Of a stretch of 64,000 nucleotides of DNA, positions 22,846 through 33,259 are shown piece by piece (within the stretch, counting starts at the first letter, position 1; each line of letters opens with the position of its first letter). The notes below the pieces were generated by a model. The model had not been told where the DNA came from. It worked only from the letters and a program-made list of their open reading frames with translations, and ran no database searches. A program made the position numbers and the translations under genes. Source of the stretch: an uncultured Bacteroidota bacterium (GTDB lineage: Bacteria; Bacteroidota; Bacteroidia; Flavobacteriales; Flavobacteriaceae); the NCBI GenBank assembly GCA_902587325.1, contig CACIKV010000006.1:1-64000 (forward strand), in the 5' to 3' direction.

Positions 22846-25233
22846 TTTTAAATTGTATTTAGCGGGATTATATTCTTGCATTATTTTGTATACTATTTCA
22901 AAAACATCATCTATTGAAGGCTTTGAATAATAATCACCATCGGTTCCATATGGCGGTCTATGTTCTTTCCCAGTTAATGTTATAGGTTTAGAATCTAAAA
23001 AGTTATATCCATTATTAAGATCAAGAATTTTATGTAAAATATATGAGCTGGCACCTCCTGGTAAATCTTCATCTACAATCAAAAGTTTATTAGTTAATTT
23101 TAAACTTTGAATAATATCATTATCAATATCAAATGGTGTAATTGATTGGATATCAATTAAATCTACACTAATATCATGCTTTTCAAGTATATCACATGCT
23201 TTATCAACAATTCTTAAAGTTGACCCATATGAAACTATCGTGATGTCTGTTCCTTTTCGGATAAAATCAACTTTTCCAATTTTTAAACAAAAATCACCAT
23301 AATTTGTAGGTTCTTTTTCTTTTAGTCTATATGAATTTAAAGGTTCAATTACTATTGCTGGTTCAAATGACTTTAAAAGAGAGTTATACATACCAGCAGC
23401 CTGAACCATATTTCTTGGAACTAAAATCCTAATACCCCTTAATGAATTGACAAGCATACCAATTGGAGATCCAGAATGCCATATTCCTTCAAGTCTATGA
23501 CCTCTAGTTCTAACTATTAAAGGAGAAATTTGTTTTCCAACTGATCTGTAAGACATCGTAGCTAAATCATCACTTAATGTTTGAAGAGCAAAAATCAAAT
23601 AATCTAAGTACTGAATTTCTGCAATTGGTCTAAATCCTCTCAGAGCTAATCCGATTCCTTCACCCACAATAGATGCTTCTCTAATTCCTCTATCATCAAC
23701 ACGCAAACTTCCATATTTGTTTTGTAAACCTTCCAAAGCTTGGTTGACACCACCAATTTTACCTGAATCTTCTCCAAAAATTATAAGATTTTTATTTATG
23801 CTAAGAAGTTTATCAAAATTATTTTTTAAAATAATTCTACCATCTATAAGGTGTGAGTTTTTATCATATAAAGGTTTTACTTCAGAAATATTTTTTAACG
23901 AATGGTTATGTTCATTATATAAAAAAGAGCTGTATAATGGTTGTGTTGTTTTTTTATATTTTTCAATCCAATTTATAATTTCATCTCTTTTGAATAAATC
24001 ATTTATTCGTAAACATTTTCTTGAATAAGATAAAATATCTTTTCGTGTAGGTTCTTTTATCCTTAGAAGCTGATTATATAAATTAATTAATGAATTATTT
24101 TTAGTTTTATCAATGGTGCTTTTAATAACATCTAAAAGTGATAATCTTTCTTTTTTAATTACATCTTGAAAAGAGGTCCAAGCTTCAATTTTTTGTTTAT
24201 TTACAAATTCCAAACTTTCCTTTTCTAATAATTTTAGCTCATCTTCAGAAGCTATTCCATTCTCAATAATCCAATTCCTCATCATTAAATTACAATCATA
24301 TTTTTTTTCCCAATCAAGTCTTTCTTTGTTCTTATATCTTTCATGAGAACCCGAGGTTGAATGTCCAATAGGTTGTGTTAACTCTTTAACATGTATGATC
24401 ACTGGGATATGCTTACTTCTGCATATATTACTTGCATGTTCATAAGTGGAGATAAGTTTCGGATAGTCCCAGCCATTAACCTTGATAATTTCAAAACCTT
24501 TATTTTTTGAATCTGTTTCAAAACCCTTTAATACTTCTGAAATACTTGATTTTGTTGTTTGGTATGAATTGTCAACAGATATACCAAATTCATCATCCCA
24601 TATATTAATAATCATTGGAACTTGATGAACTCCTGCTGCATTAACTACTTCAAAAAATAAACCTTCACTAGTACTTGCGTTTCCAATTGTTCCCCATGCA
24701 ATTTCGTTTCCATTAATTGAATGTTTTTCAGAATTAAATTTTCCTGATCTGTAAAGTTTAGAGGCCATGGCTAGACCCAGCAATCTGGGCATTTGACCAC
24801 TTGTACAAGATATATCTGAAGATGAATTAAATTCTTTAGTTAAATCTTTAAAAGAACCATCCTCATTTAAAAAGGGAGTACTAAAATGTGAACCCATTTG
24901 TCTGCCACCTGACATCGGCTCTTCGTTGATATCAGTATTTGCATATAATGCTGAAAATATTTGTTTAATATTTAATTTCTCGATTGCAAGCATGAAAGTT
25001 TGATCACGATAATATCCAGATCTAAAATCACCTTTTTCAAAGACTTTAGACATAGCAATTTGAGGTAACTCTTTACCATCACCAAAAATTCCAAATTTTG
25101 CTTTTCCATTTAAAACTTCTTTTCTTCCTAATAAACTAGCTTGACGACTTATGGTAATAATCCTGTAATCATTCAGGACTTCTTTTTTGAAGGTCTCGTA
25201 AGTAATGGCTCTAGTGAGAAACTTTTCACTCAT
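22837..25233 (-). CDS. Fused alpha/beta E1 subunit of a 2-oxoacid dehydrogenase (branched-chain/pyruvate type)
   Basis: N-terminal TPP E1-alpha (GKELPQIAMSKVFEKGDFRSGYYRDQT) fused to transketolase-like E1-beta (LIIFGEDSGKIGGVNQALEGLQNKYG). Confidence 0.93.
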   Translation of the reverse strand: MSEKFLTRAITYETFKKEVLNDYRIITISRQASLLGRKEVLNGKAKFGIFGDGKELPQIAMSKVFEKGDFRSGYYRDQTFMLAIEKLNIKQIFSALYANTDINEEPMSGGRQMGSHFSTPFLNEDGSFKDLTKEFNSSSDISCTSGQMPRLLGLAMASKLYRSGKFNSEKHSINGNEIAWGTIGNASTSEGLFFEVVNAAGVHQVPMIINIWDDEFGISVDNSYQTTKSSISEVLKGFETDSKNKGFEIIKVNGWDYPKLISTYEHASNICRSKHIPVIIHVKELTQPIGHSTSGSHERYKNKERLDWEKKYDCNLMMRNWIIENGIASEDELKLLEKESLEFVNKQKIEAWTSFQDVIKKERLSLLDVIKSTIDKTKNNSLINLYNQLLRIKEPTRKDILSYSRKCLRINDLFKRDEIINWIEKYKKTTQPLYSSFLYNEHNHSLKNISEVKPLYDKNSHLIDGRIILKNNFDKLLSINKNLIIFGEDSGKIGGVNQALEGLQNKYGSLRVDDRGIREASIVGEGIGLALRGFRPIAEIQYLDYLIFALQTLSDDLATMSYRSVGKQISPLIVRTRGHRLEGIWHSGSPIGMLVNSLRGIRILVPRNMVQAAGMYNSLLKSFEPAIVIEPLNSYRLKEKEPTNYGDFCLKIGKVDFIRKGTDITIVSYGSTLRIVDKACDILEKHDISVDLIDIQSITPFDIDNDIIQSLKLTNKLLIVDEDLPGGASSYILHKILDLNNGYNFLDSKPITLTGKEHRPPYGTDGDYYSKPSIDDVFEIVYKIMQEYNPAKYNLKLS

Positions 25234-25268
25234 TGAGGTGCGAATTTACAAATTAATTTTTCAATTTA

Positions 25269-28004
25269 TCAAAACCATCTTCTTGTAAACAAGCTGGATA
25301 GATCTTCAGGGTCTAATGAAAGAGTAAATCTTATATTTTTTGTATAATTATTTGATTTTAAAATAAATTCATCAGAATTTAAGACTGGAAAATATAACTC
25401 AAAATAATTTTCAACAATATTAAGCTTCAAGCCCAAATCATAACCAGTAACTAATTTTTTTGATTTTTGTTTAAAAAAACCATAATCAAAATAGGATTCA
25501 AGCCATTTCCATAATGTGACACCAGATCCAATAACAAAAATAAAATCATTAACTTTTTCTTGACTGAGTTTAGATTTAAAAGCACCTTCATATTTCACAT
25601 ATTGTTGTGAGTAAAATCCTTCAGATTCTGATCTTCCAATTAAATTATTTGAAAAAAGATAATCATTTGATGAATGAATGTTAAAGTTGAAAAAGTCATC
25701 ATTGGAAGTGTTTTTAAAAAATTTTCCTAAAAAAATTCTAAAATTAAATTGTTTAAAATCTTGGAAGTAATTCCTGTATGAAAAAGTTATTGAGTTTTTT
25801 ATTATTTCATTATTAATTTGAAAATTATATAAAAATGAATAAGTTTTTTTTGCCCCAGGATTTGAATTTATATATGAGAAATTAGAGACTCCATAATTAC
25901 TATTTTCAAAAGAATTAAGCTCTTTATTAATATTAACGTGTCTTACAATGAAAAACTGTCTAAAGTTAGATTTTAAGTCGCTATCTTTTATTGAATATAT
26001 TATTGATGGAGAAAATCTAGAATATTTTAGATCATCTTCGTAATTAAACTTTGCATATGAAAGAAAATATTTTAATGACTTTGTTTTGCTAATTATGTCT
26101 CTATAATTGAAACTAACAGATCCTAAAATCTTTTTTGTTCTTGATGAGTATTGTGGAGAAATAAAATATAAAAAATTTTTCTTTAATGGTGATTGATTGG
26201 TGAAAGTCAAGCCAGGAAGAATTCCGTCATAAAGATTATAGTTTATTATTGGTCTGTAGAATACTTGATTAGATTTATAATTTTCAAAATCTGAAAATAA
26301 TGTGAACTTTAATTTGTTTAAACCTTTTTTTGATAAAAAATTATTTTTGTAGTTATTTTCGTTTAAAATAAAGTCTGGATTAACAATTATATTATTTAGA
26401 TTACCATTAAATGAGTCTTTATATTTTCTATTAAATAATATCCAGTTTTGTATTGAATAGTTATTATATTCTTTTTTAATAAGTAAAGGGATTTTATTTT
26501 TTGTAATAAATGAATTATTGATTTCAAAATTACTTTTATCAATTTTAGTTACTTTAAAGTCAAAAGCTGTATTTAAATTTAATATATCGTCAAAAAACCA
26601 GTCTAGTTCTTTTTCATTGTTAATATCAAAAATCTTTCTAATACTATTATTATTTTTCATTTCTGAATTCATAATTTTTTTAATAGTATAATTAAATGAT
26701 TTATCGCCCAAATAATTTTTTAAATAACTTAAATTGAAGTATGATAAGTAAGGAGAGTTTAATACATAATTAAATCTAGTTAGTTTTTCACTTGATATTG
26801 ATAACTTTTGTTCAATATTTCTTGAGGATACAAATTGATTTACTAATTTGAATTGGTCACTAAATTTATAATTACTTATGTTATGTTTTTTTATTATAAA
26901 TAGACTTGAGAACTTTCCTAAAAGTTTTAAATCATTATAATATTGCGAGATGTATTCATTTAAAAAGTAAATTTCAATACCTGAAAAAAACCAAAAATTA
27001 GTTCTTTTATTAAAATTTAGGTTTTTATGTAAGTTTTTTGAAATTAAAAACTTTATAATATTTAACTCTGTTAAAATTTTTTTATCAATTGGTGAAATGA
27101 AAGATGGGATTTCAGAATATGGATAGATTGAATAATTAAGAAAATTTTCTTTATTTACTATAATTTTTTTTATTGGATTTTTAAATTTTTCATTAATAAA
27201 ATTATTTATTCTTTTTAATATGTCTTGTTGACTTATTTTAATATTTTTTGAATCAGAATATAAAACAAGATCATTAATATTAATTTTTTCGAATACATTC
27301 TTTAAATCGAAAATTAATTCAAGATTTCTTGAGTTAATTAACTCGTATTCAATAAATTTTTCATTTTTTGATATGTATTCAGCATTTGTAATAATTCTGA
27401 ATTTATTATTATTTAAAATTCTTAATTTAAAGTTAGAACTATAGACAAATTGATCATCAAGATCAACATTTGATTGTATAATTGGATTATTATTTAAAAA
27501 TGGAACTATCCTTAGAAAAGAATTTTTAAAATAAAAAAGCTTATTATTTTTATTACCATTATTAGTTATGGAATATCTAGGAAGAAATAAATCATAATTT
27601 ATAAAAATTTTTAATTCATTATTATTTAATGAAGAGTCATTTTTAATTTTAATTATATCAATATTTTTATCTAATCTTTCCCAGTCAACAACAACGCCAT
27701 TGATTAAAACATTTTTAATATTAGTACGGCCTGATAGATTTGCTTGAGGCTTTAATAATGAGGAATCATACTCAGAATAGAGTTTTTTTGATAATGGGGA
27801 ATTAAAACTCGAGTATGAATTATTCCAATCGTACAGGTACAAATAATCTTCTTTACTAATGTCTAATTTATTAATAATAATTAGTTGTCTGACTGAAAAT
27901 TTATTTGAGATTGAATCAAATTGAATCTCAATGTCATTCAATGACTGAGACTTCAAAGAAAAAATAGACTGAAAAAAAAATAAAAAATATAAGATTTTAT
28001 TCAC
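25269..28004 (-). CDS. Large secreted/outer-membrane protein; M1-peptidase-like (gluzincin) region without visible HEXXH, putative C-terminal beta-barrel
   Basis: N-terminal signal; FWFFSGIEIYFLNEY and YLKNYLGDKSFNYTIKKI...EKELDWFFDDIL resemble M1 peptidase segments; aromatic alternating C-terminal half ending ...FTRRWF. Confidence 0.55.
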   Translation of the reverse strand: MNKILYFLFFFQSIFSLKSQSLNDIEIQFDSISNKFSVRQLIIINKLDISKEDYLYLYDWNNSYSSFNSPLSKKLYSEYDSSLLKPQANLSGRTNIKNVLINGVVVDWERLDKNIDIIKIKNDSSLNNNELKIFINYDLFLPRYSITNNGNKNNKLFYFKNSFLRIVPFLNNNPIIQSNVDLDDQFVYSSNFKLRILNNNKFRIITNAEYISKNEKFIEYELINSRNLELIFDLKNVFEKININDLVLYSDSKNIKISQQDILKRINNFINEKFKNPIKKIIVNKENFLNYSIYPYSEIPSFISPIDKKILTELNIIKFLISKNLHKNLNFNKRTNFWFFSGIEIYFLNEYISQYYNDLKLLGKFSSLFIIKKHNISNYKFSDQFKLVNQFVSSRNIEQKLSISSEKLTRFNYVLNSPYLSYFNLSYLKNYLGDKSFNYTIKKIMNSEMKNNNSIRKIFDINNEKELDWFFDDILNLNTAFDFKVTKIDKSNFEINNSFITKNKIPLLIKKEYNNYSIQNWILFNRKYKDSFNGNLNNIIVNPDFILNENNYKNNFLSKKGLNKLKFTLFSDFENYKSNQVFYRPIINYNLYDGILPGLTFTNQSPLKKNFLYFISPQYSSRTKKILGSVSFNYRDIISKTKSLKYFLSYAKFNYEDDLKYSRFSPSIIYSIKDSDLKSNFRQFFIVRHVNINKELNSFENSNYGVSNFSYINSNPGAKKTYSFLYNFQINNEIIKNSITFSYRNYFQDFKQFNFRIFLGKFFKNTSNDDFFNFNIHSSNDYLFSNNLIGRSESEGFYSQQYVKYEGAFKSKLSQEKVNDFIFVIGSGVTLWKWLESYFDYGFFKQKSKKLVTGYDLGLKLNIVENYFELYFPVLNSDEFILKSNNYTKNIRFTLSLDPEDLSSLFTRRWF

Positions 28005-28006
28005 TT

Positions 28007-28684
28007 CTAAAAGTTAGGAGAATATCTTTGGTCGGAATAGAAATTATCAATAATATTAATAACTTCACTAGGCTGATCAGCAATTTTAAAAAAACTCATA
28101 TCTTCATTTGAAATATTTTTTTGTTGCTTTAAAACAACTTTATCTAACCAATTTATGCAATCTTTCCAAAACTCTGAACCATATAAAATAATAGGTATTT
28201 TTTGAATTTTATTAGTTTGAACTAAAGTTAATGACTCAAATAATTCATCAAAAGTTCCAAAACCACCTGGCATTACAATAAATGCTTGAGCATATTTAAC
28301 AAACATTACTTTTCTAACAAAGAAATAATCGAAATCAATCGACTTATCCTTGTCGATGAAATTATTAGGTTCTTGTTCAAATGGGAGTTTGATGTTTAAA
28401 CCAACAGATATGCCTCCTGCATTTTTTGCGCCTTTATTTGCAGCTTCCATTATACCGGGACCTCCACCTGTTATCACACCTAATCCTTTAGATACAATTA
28501 ATTCAGATATCTTAATAGTTTCTTTATAGTAAAAATCATTTTCATTTGTTCGTGCTGATCCAAAAATTGAGACACATGGGCCAATTTCAGAAAGTTTTTC
28601 ATAACCCTCGACAAGCTCACCCATGACTTTAAAAACAGACCAAGAGTCATGTGATTTTTTATTAAACCATTTTTTGTTGTGCAT
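28007..28684 (-). CDS. LOG family / TIGR00730 Rossmann-fold protein
   Basis: VSIFGSARTNEND, VITGGGPGIMEAANKGA, VMPGGFGTFDELFE. Confidence 0.94.
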   Translation of the reverse strand: MHNKKWFNKKSHDSWSVFKVMGELVEGYEKLSEIGPCVSIFGSARTNENDFYYKETIKISELIVSKGLGVITGGGPGIMEAANKGAKNAGGISVGLNIKLPFEQEPNNFIDKDKSIDFDYFFVRKVMFVKYAQAFIVMPGGFGTFDELFESLTLVQTNKIQKIPIILYGSEFWKDCINWLDKVVLKQQKNISNEDMSFFKIADQPSEVINIIDNFYSDQRYSPNF

Positions 28685-31508
28685 ATTCTAAATTTAATTC
28701 CTTTTTAACAAAAAGATTCGTTATTGATTTTTTATTTTTAATAAAATCATCAAATAAACCTTGAAAAATAACATTACCTCCATTTTCTCCACCTTTTGGA
28801 CCAAGTTCAATTATATAATCAACAATTTTTAAAATATCAATATTGTGCTCGATTATTAAAATCGTATTACCTTTTTCTGACAGCCTATATATTATTGAGA
28901 GAAGCTGTTTTATGTCTTCAAAATGAAGTCCAGTTGTAGGTTCATCAAAAATAAATAAAGTTTTTCCAGTATCTTTTTTTGAAAGTTCAGTAGCTAATTT
29001 TATTCTTTGAGCTTCACCACCTGATAATGTAGTTGATGATTGACCAAGAGATATATATCCCAGACCTACATCAATGAGTGTGTTTAATTTTCTTATAATT
29101 TTAGGATAATTTTCAAATATTAAAGCTGCTTCTTTAATTGTCATATTTAATATTTCTGATATACTTTTACCCTTTAATTTTACCATAAGTGTTTCACTAT
29201 TAAATCTTCTACCATTACATTCATCACATTCAACATATACATCTGGTAAAAAATTCATTTCAATTTTTTTCATTCCTCCACCCATACATTCTTCACATCT
29301 TCCACCTTTAACATTAAAGCTAAATCTCCCAGGATTGTATCCTCTTATTACTGACTCAGGTAAATTTGAAAATAATTGTCTAATATCATTAAAAATTCCT
29401 GTGTAGGTTGCTGGATTACTTCTAACTGTTTTTCCAATAGGTGATTGATTAATTTGGATTACTTTATCTATGTATTCACTACCTTTAATTTTTTTAAAGG
29501 GAAGAGGAACTTTATTTCCATTATAAATTCTGTTATTAAAAATTGGATATAATGTTTCATTAATCAGAGTAGACTTTCCACTTCCTGAAACTCCACAAAT
29601 CCCACTTATCAAACCAACTGGGATTTGAACATTGATATTTTTAAGATTATTTCCTGAGCAACCAGTAATTTCAATAAATTTTTTAAAATTTAAATTATGT
29701 CTACTATTTCTTTTTATATATTTTTTCCCATTTAGATATTTAGCAGTTAGAGTATTTGAGTTGGTAATTTTACTTGATAAATCACTAAAAACAACATTTC
29801 CTCCATTTTTTCCAGCACCTGGACCAATATCAATAATATAATCTGACTTGAGCATAATATCTTTATCATGTTCAACTACTATTATAGTATTTCCTAAGTC
29901 TCTTAATTTTTTTAAAGAATCAATTAGCTTATTATTATCAATTTGATGTAATCCAATTGATGGTTCATCTAGAATGTATAAAACATCTTGCAATTGAGAA
30001 CCAATTTGTGTAGCTAGTCTAATTCTTTGGGATTCACCTCCTGAAAGTGATCTAGTTTCTCTATTAAGAGTAAGATAATCTAAACCTACATCCAAAATAA
30101 AATTTATTCTTTTTAAAATTTCAATTATAATTTGACTTGATATTTTATTTTTTTTTGAATCTAATTTTTTATGCAAAGAAGAGACCCATTCGACTAGATT
30201 AATAAAACTCATATTACTTACTTCAAAAATGTTTTTGTCTAATATTTTAAAATTTAGAGACTCATTTCTTAATCTTGTTCCATTGCATTCATTACAATTA
30301 GATTTTAGCATAAAATTTCTTGCCCAGGATTTTAATTTCTTACTTTCAGAGAAGGAGAACTGATTATTAATAAAACTAACAATACCCTCAAAATCTATAC
30401 TATATGTCCTAGTTAAACCCAAGGATTTTGACATAATTTTAAACTTTTCCTTTCCACCATAAAGAATAATATTTAATGCTTCTTGGGGGATGTCTTTAAT
30501 AGGATCTTTCAAGTCAAATTTGTATTTGTTGGAAATATTTTTCAGCTGGCTAAACATCCAATTGTTTTTATATGAACCAACAGCTGTAATCCCACCGGAA
30601 TAAATTGATTTATTTTTGTCAGGAATTAGAGAATCAATATTAACTTCATTAACATATCCTAGGCCTTTACATTTATTACACATTCCATATGGGGAATTAA
30701 AAGAAAAAGAATTAGGTTCAGGCAATTTGTAAGAAACACCTGAATCTGGACAAATTAAATTTTTACTGTAATATGACAGATTATTATTTTCATCAATTAT
30801 CAATACAGAACCATCGCCGTTTGAAAAAGTAATATTAAGGCTATTTTTTAATCTTTCATCTGAATTATTATCATTTCTTAATGTAAAATTGTCAATAAGA
30901 ATTTCAATGGTATGAATTTTATATCTATCTAATTCAAATCCATCTACTATATCAATTATTTCATTATCAACCCTAACTTTATCAAATCCTTGTTTTTTTA
31001 TACTTACAAACAGCTCCCTGTAATGTCCTTTTCTCGATTTTATAATTGGTGAAAGAATTTTAATTTTTTTATCAAAATATTTCGATTTAATTAAGTCAAA
31101 AATTTCTAAATCAGTATATGAAACCATTTTCTTTCCTGTAACGTAGCTGTGGGCGTCTGAAACCCTCGCAAAAAGTAATCTTAAATAATCGTAAATTTCT
31201 GTTATAGTACCAACAGTTGATCTCGGATTTTTAGTTGTTGTTTTTTGTTCAATAGCGATAACTGGCGATAACCCATCAATTTTATCGACGTTAGGTCTTT
31301 TTAATTCTCCAACAAATTGTCTAGCATAAACAGAAAAAGTCTCAATATATCTTCTTTGAGCTTCAGCATAAATAGTGTCAAATGCTAAAGATGATTTTCC
31401 ACTTCCAGAAAGACCAGTAATAACAACTAATTTATTTCTTGGTATTTTTAAGTCTATATTTTTTAAATTATGAACTTTACATCCTTGAATTGATATGTTC
31501 TCTTCCAT
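28662..31508 (-). CDS. uvrA: Excinuclease ABC subunit A
   Basis: VHNLKNIDLKIPRNKLVVITGLSGSGKSSLAFDT; zinc-finger CNKCKGLGY and CEECMGGG; LSGGEAQRIKLA. Confidence 0.98.
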   Translation of the reverse strand: MEENISIQGCKVHNLKNIDLKIPRNKLVVITGLSGSGKSSLAFDTIYAEAQRRYIETFSVYARQFVGELKRPNVDKIDGLSPVIAIEQKTTTKNPRSTVGTITEIYDYLRLLFARVSDAHSYVTGKKMVSYTDLEIFDLIKSKYFDKKIKILSPIIKSRKGHYRELFVSIKKQGFDKVRVDNEIIDIVDGFELDRYKIHTIEILIDNFTLRNDNNSDERLKNSLNITFSNGDGSVLIIDENNNLSYYSKNLICPDSGVSYKLPEPNSFSFNSPYGMCNKCKGLGYVNEVNIDSLIPDKNKSIYSGGITAVGSYKNNWMFSQLKNISNKYKFDLKDPIKDIPQEALNIILYGGKEKFKIMSKSLGLTRTYSIDFEGIVSFINNQFSFSESKKLKSWARNFMLKSNCNECNGTRLRNESLNFKILDKNIFEVSNMSFINLVEWVSSLHKKLDSKKNKISSQIIIEILKRINFILDVGLDYLTLNRETRSLSGGESQRIRLATQIGSQLQDVLYILDEPSIGLHQIDNNKLIDSLKKLRDLGNTIIVVEHDKDIMLKSDYIIDIGPGAGKNGGNVVFSDLSSKITNSNTLTAKYLNGKKYIKRNSRHNLNFKKFIEITGCSGNNLKNINVQIPVGLISGICGVSGSGKSTLINETLYPIFNNRIYNGNKVPLPFKKIKGSEYIDKVIQINQSPIGKTVRSNPATYTGIFNDIRQLFSNLPESVIRGYNPGRFSFNVKGGRCEECMGGGMKKIEMNFLPDVYVECDECNGRRFNSETLMVKLKGKSISEILNMTIKEAALIFENYPKIIRKLNTLIDVGLGYISLGQSSTTLSGGEAQRIKLATELSKKDTGKTLFIFDEPTTGLHFEDIKQLLSIIYRLSEKGNTILIIEHNIDILKIVDYIIELGPKGGENGGNVIFQGLFDDFIKNKKSITNLFVKKELNLEYAQQKMV

Positions 31509-31549
31509 TCAAAATTTGATAATCTTCTAATATATGAATATAAATTGTA

Positions 31550-33220
31550 CTATTTGCCATAACTATAATCATCTCCTCTAGGATCAGGGGCAGTAAAGAT
31601 TTTATTATTTTCAATTAAAATTGCATCAACTCTTCCAATTGAAGAAAAAGTTTCAGCAAATTTATAGCCGATATCAATTAATTTATTTTTTGTTTTTTCA
31701 TTGAAAGTATTTATTTCATAAAAAATTTTATCCGGAAGCCAAATATGATGAAATCGTCCTCTGTTAACTGCTTCTTTGATGTTCATATTGAATAATGATA
31801 CATTTAAAATAGTTTGTAAAATAGATGTTATTATTGTTGGACCTCCAGGGCTTCCTAATATCATATACGTTTTATTATTTTTTTCAATTATTGTGGGTGT
31901 CATAGAACTTAACATTCTTTTTTCAGAAACTACAGAATTATTCTCACCGCCGACTAAGCCATAAATATTAGGATAGCCAGGTTTTATTGAAAAATCATCC
32001 ATTTCATTATTTAAAAAGAAACCCAAAGAGGGCGGTATTAATTTTGAACCAAAATTCGAGTTTAAAGTTGTTGTTACCGAAACCGCATTTCCAAATGAAT
32101 CAACAATAGAGTAGTGGGTCGTTTCATCTGATTCATTTAAATTAAAATTTCCATGTTTTATCTCTAATGATTTTTTAGGGTTTTCAAAATCAATACTATT
32201 GAATCTTGATAATAAATAATTATCAGAAACAATTGAATCAATGAAACTATCATCAATAAAATCAGGGTCACCTAAATAAAAACTTCTATCTGCAAATGAA
32301 AGTTTTTCCAATTCAACCAAAGATCTTACATATTTAAGATCAGATTCAAAAAGAGATTTTTGATCTAAAAAATTTAAACTTTTTAAAATTTGATTCATGA
32401 CAATACCCCCACTTGAGGGTAATCCCATTGTAATAATTTTTAAATCTTTATATTCAAACACATAAGGATCCCTCCAAATTGGTTGATATTTGACTAAATC
32501 ATCTTGAGAAATAATTCCTCCTTTTGAAGACAAATATTCAATAATTTTTTCTGCATTTTTTCCAGTATAAAAAGAATTTAAACCGTTTTCTAGTAGATAT
32601 AACAAAGTTTTATATAGCTGGATATTCTTAAATAGGAAACCTTCATGAAAATCATTATTAAATAATTCAATATTATTATTTAATTCTAAGATTTTGTTTT
32701 TTGATGAATTAAATAAATTAGCTTGTCTTTTAGTTAATTTAAATCCATCTTTAGCTAAATACAATGCTGGCTTAAATATTGAATCTAGTGGAATAGAACC
32801 AAACCTTTGATAAATCTCAAATAAACCTGCGGGTGTTCCTGGGACAGCAACTGAAAACGCACCCTCTCTACTAAGATTCGGTATTATATTATTTTCGTTG
32901 TCTAAGAACATTTTTTCTGAAGCTCTCAGTGGTGCCTTTTCTCTGTAATCTAATGATCCAATATTACCTTTGTTATCTCGATATATTAGAAAGCCACCTC
33001 CTCCTAAATTACCTGCATTTGGATATACGACAGCCAAAGCCAAGTCAACAGCAATCATTGCATCAAATGCATTGCCACCCATTTCTAAAATTTTAATACC
33101 AGCAAGAGTTGCTTCTTTTTTTGCAGAAACAATTGCGTACTCATTATAATAGGTCTGATTTTTACATGAAAAAATAATTAATAAAAATATATATGTAAAT
33201 TGAATAATCTTATTCTTCAC
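31550..33220 (-). CDS. ggt: Gamma-glutamyltransferase, lipoprotein (likely GTG start at 33220; ORF extends to 33259)
   Basis: VSAKKEATLAGIKILEMGGNAFDAMIA, nucleophile region DETTHYSIVDSFGNAVSVTTTLN; lipobox IIFSC. Confidence 0.93.
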   Translation of the reverse strand: MKNKIIQFTYIFLLIIFSCKNQTYYNEYAIVSAKKEATLAGIKILEMGGNAFDAMIAVDLALAVVYPNAGNLGGGGFLIYRDNKGNIGSLDYREKAPLRASEKMFLDNENNIIPNLSREGAFSVAVPGTPAGLFEIYQRFGSIPLDSIFKPALYLAKDGFKLTKRQANLFNSSKNKILELNNNIELFNNDFHEGFLFKNIQLYKTLLYLLENGLNSFYTGKNAEKIIEYLSSKGGIISQDDLVKYQPIWRDPYVFEYKDLKIITMGLPSSGGIVMNQILKSLNFLDQKSLFESDLKYVRSLVELEKLSFADRSFYLGDPDFIDDSFIDSIVSDNYLLSRFNSIDFENPKKSLEIKHGNFNLNESDETTHYSIVDSFGNAVSVTTTLNSNFGSKLIPPSLGFFLNNEMDDFSIKPGYPNIYGLVGGENNSVVSEKRMLSSMTPTIIEKNNKTYMILGSPGGPTIITSILQTILNVSLFNMNIKEAVNRGRFHHIWLPDKIFYEINTFNEKTKNKLIDIGYKFAETFSSIGRVDAILIENNKIFTAPDPRGDDYSYGK

Positions 33221-33248
33221 AATGAGTAAATATATAATAATCACTGTG

Positions 33249-33256
33249 TATATTTG
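33249..33256 (+). promoter_or_regulatory. -7 box TATATTTG, 3 nt upstream of the glmM ATG (33260)
   Basis: Exact TAnnTTTG. Confidence 0.45.
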
Positions 33257-33259
33257 CAT

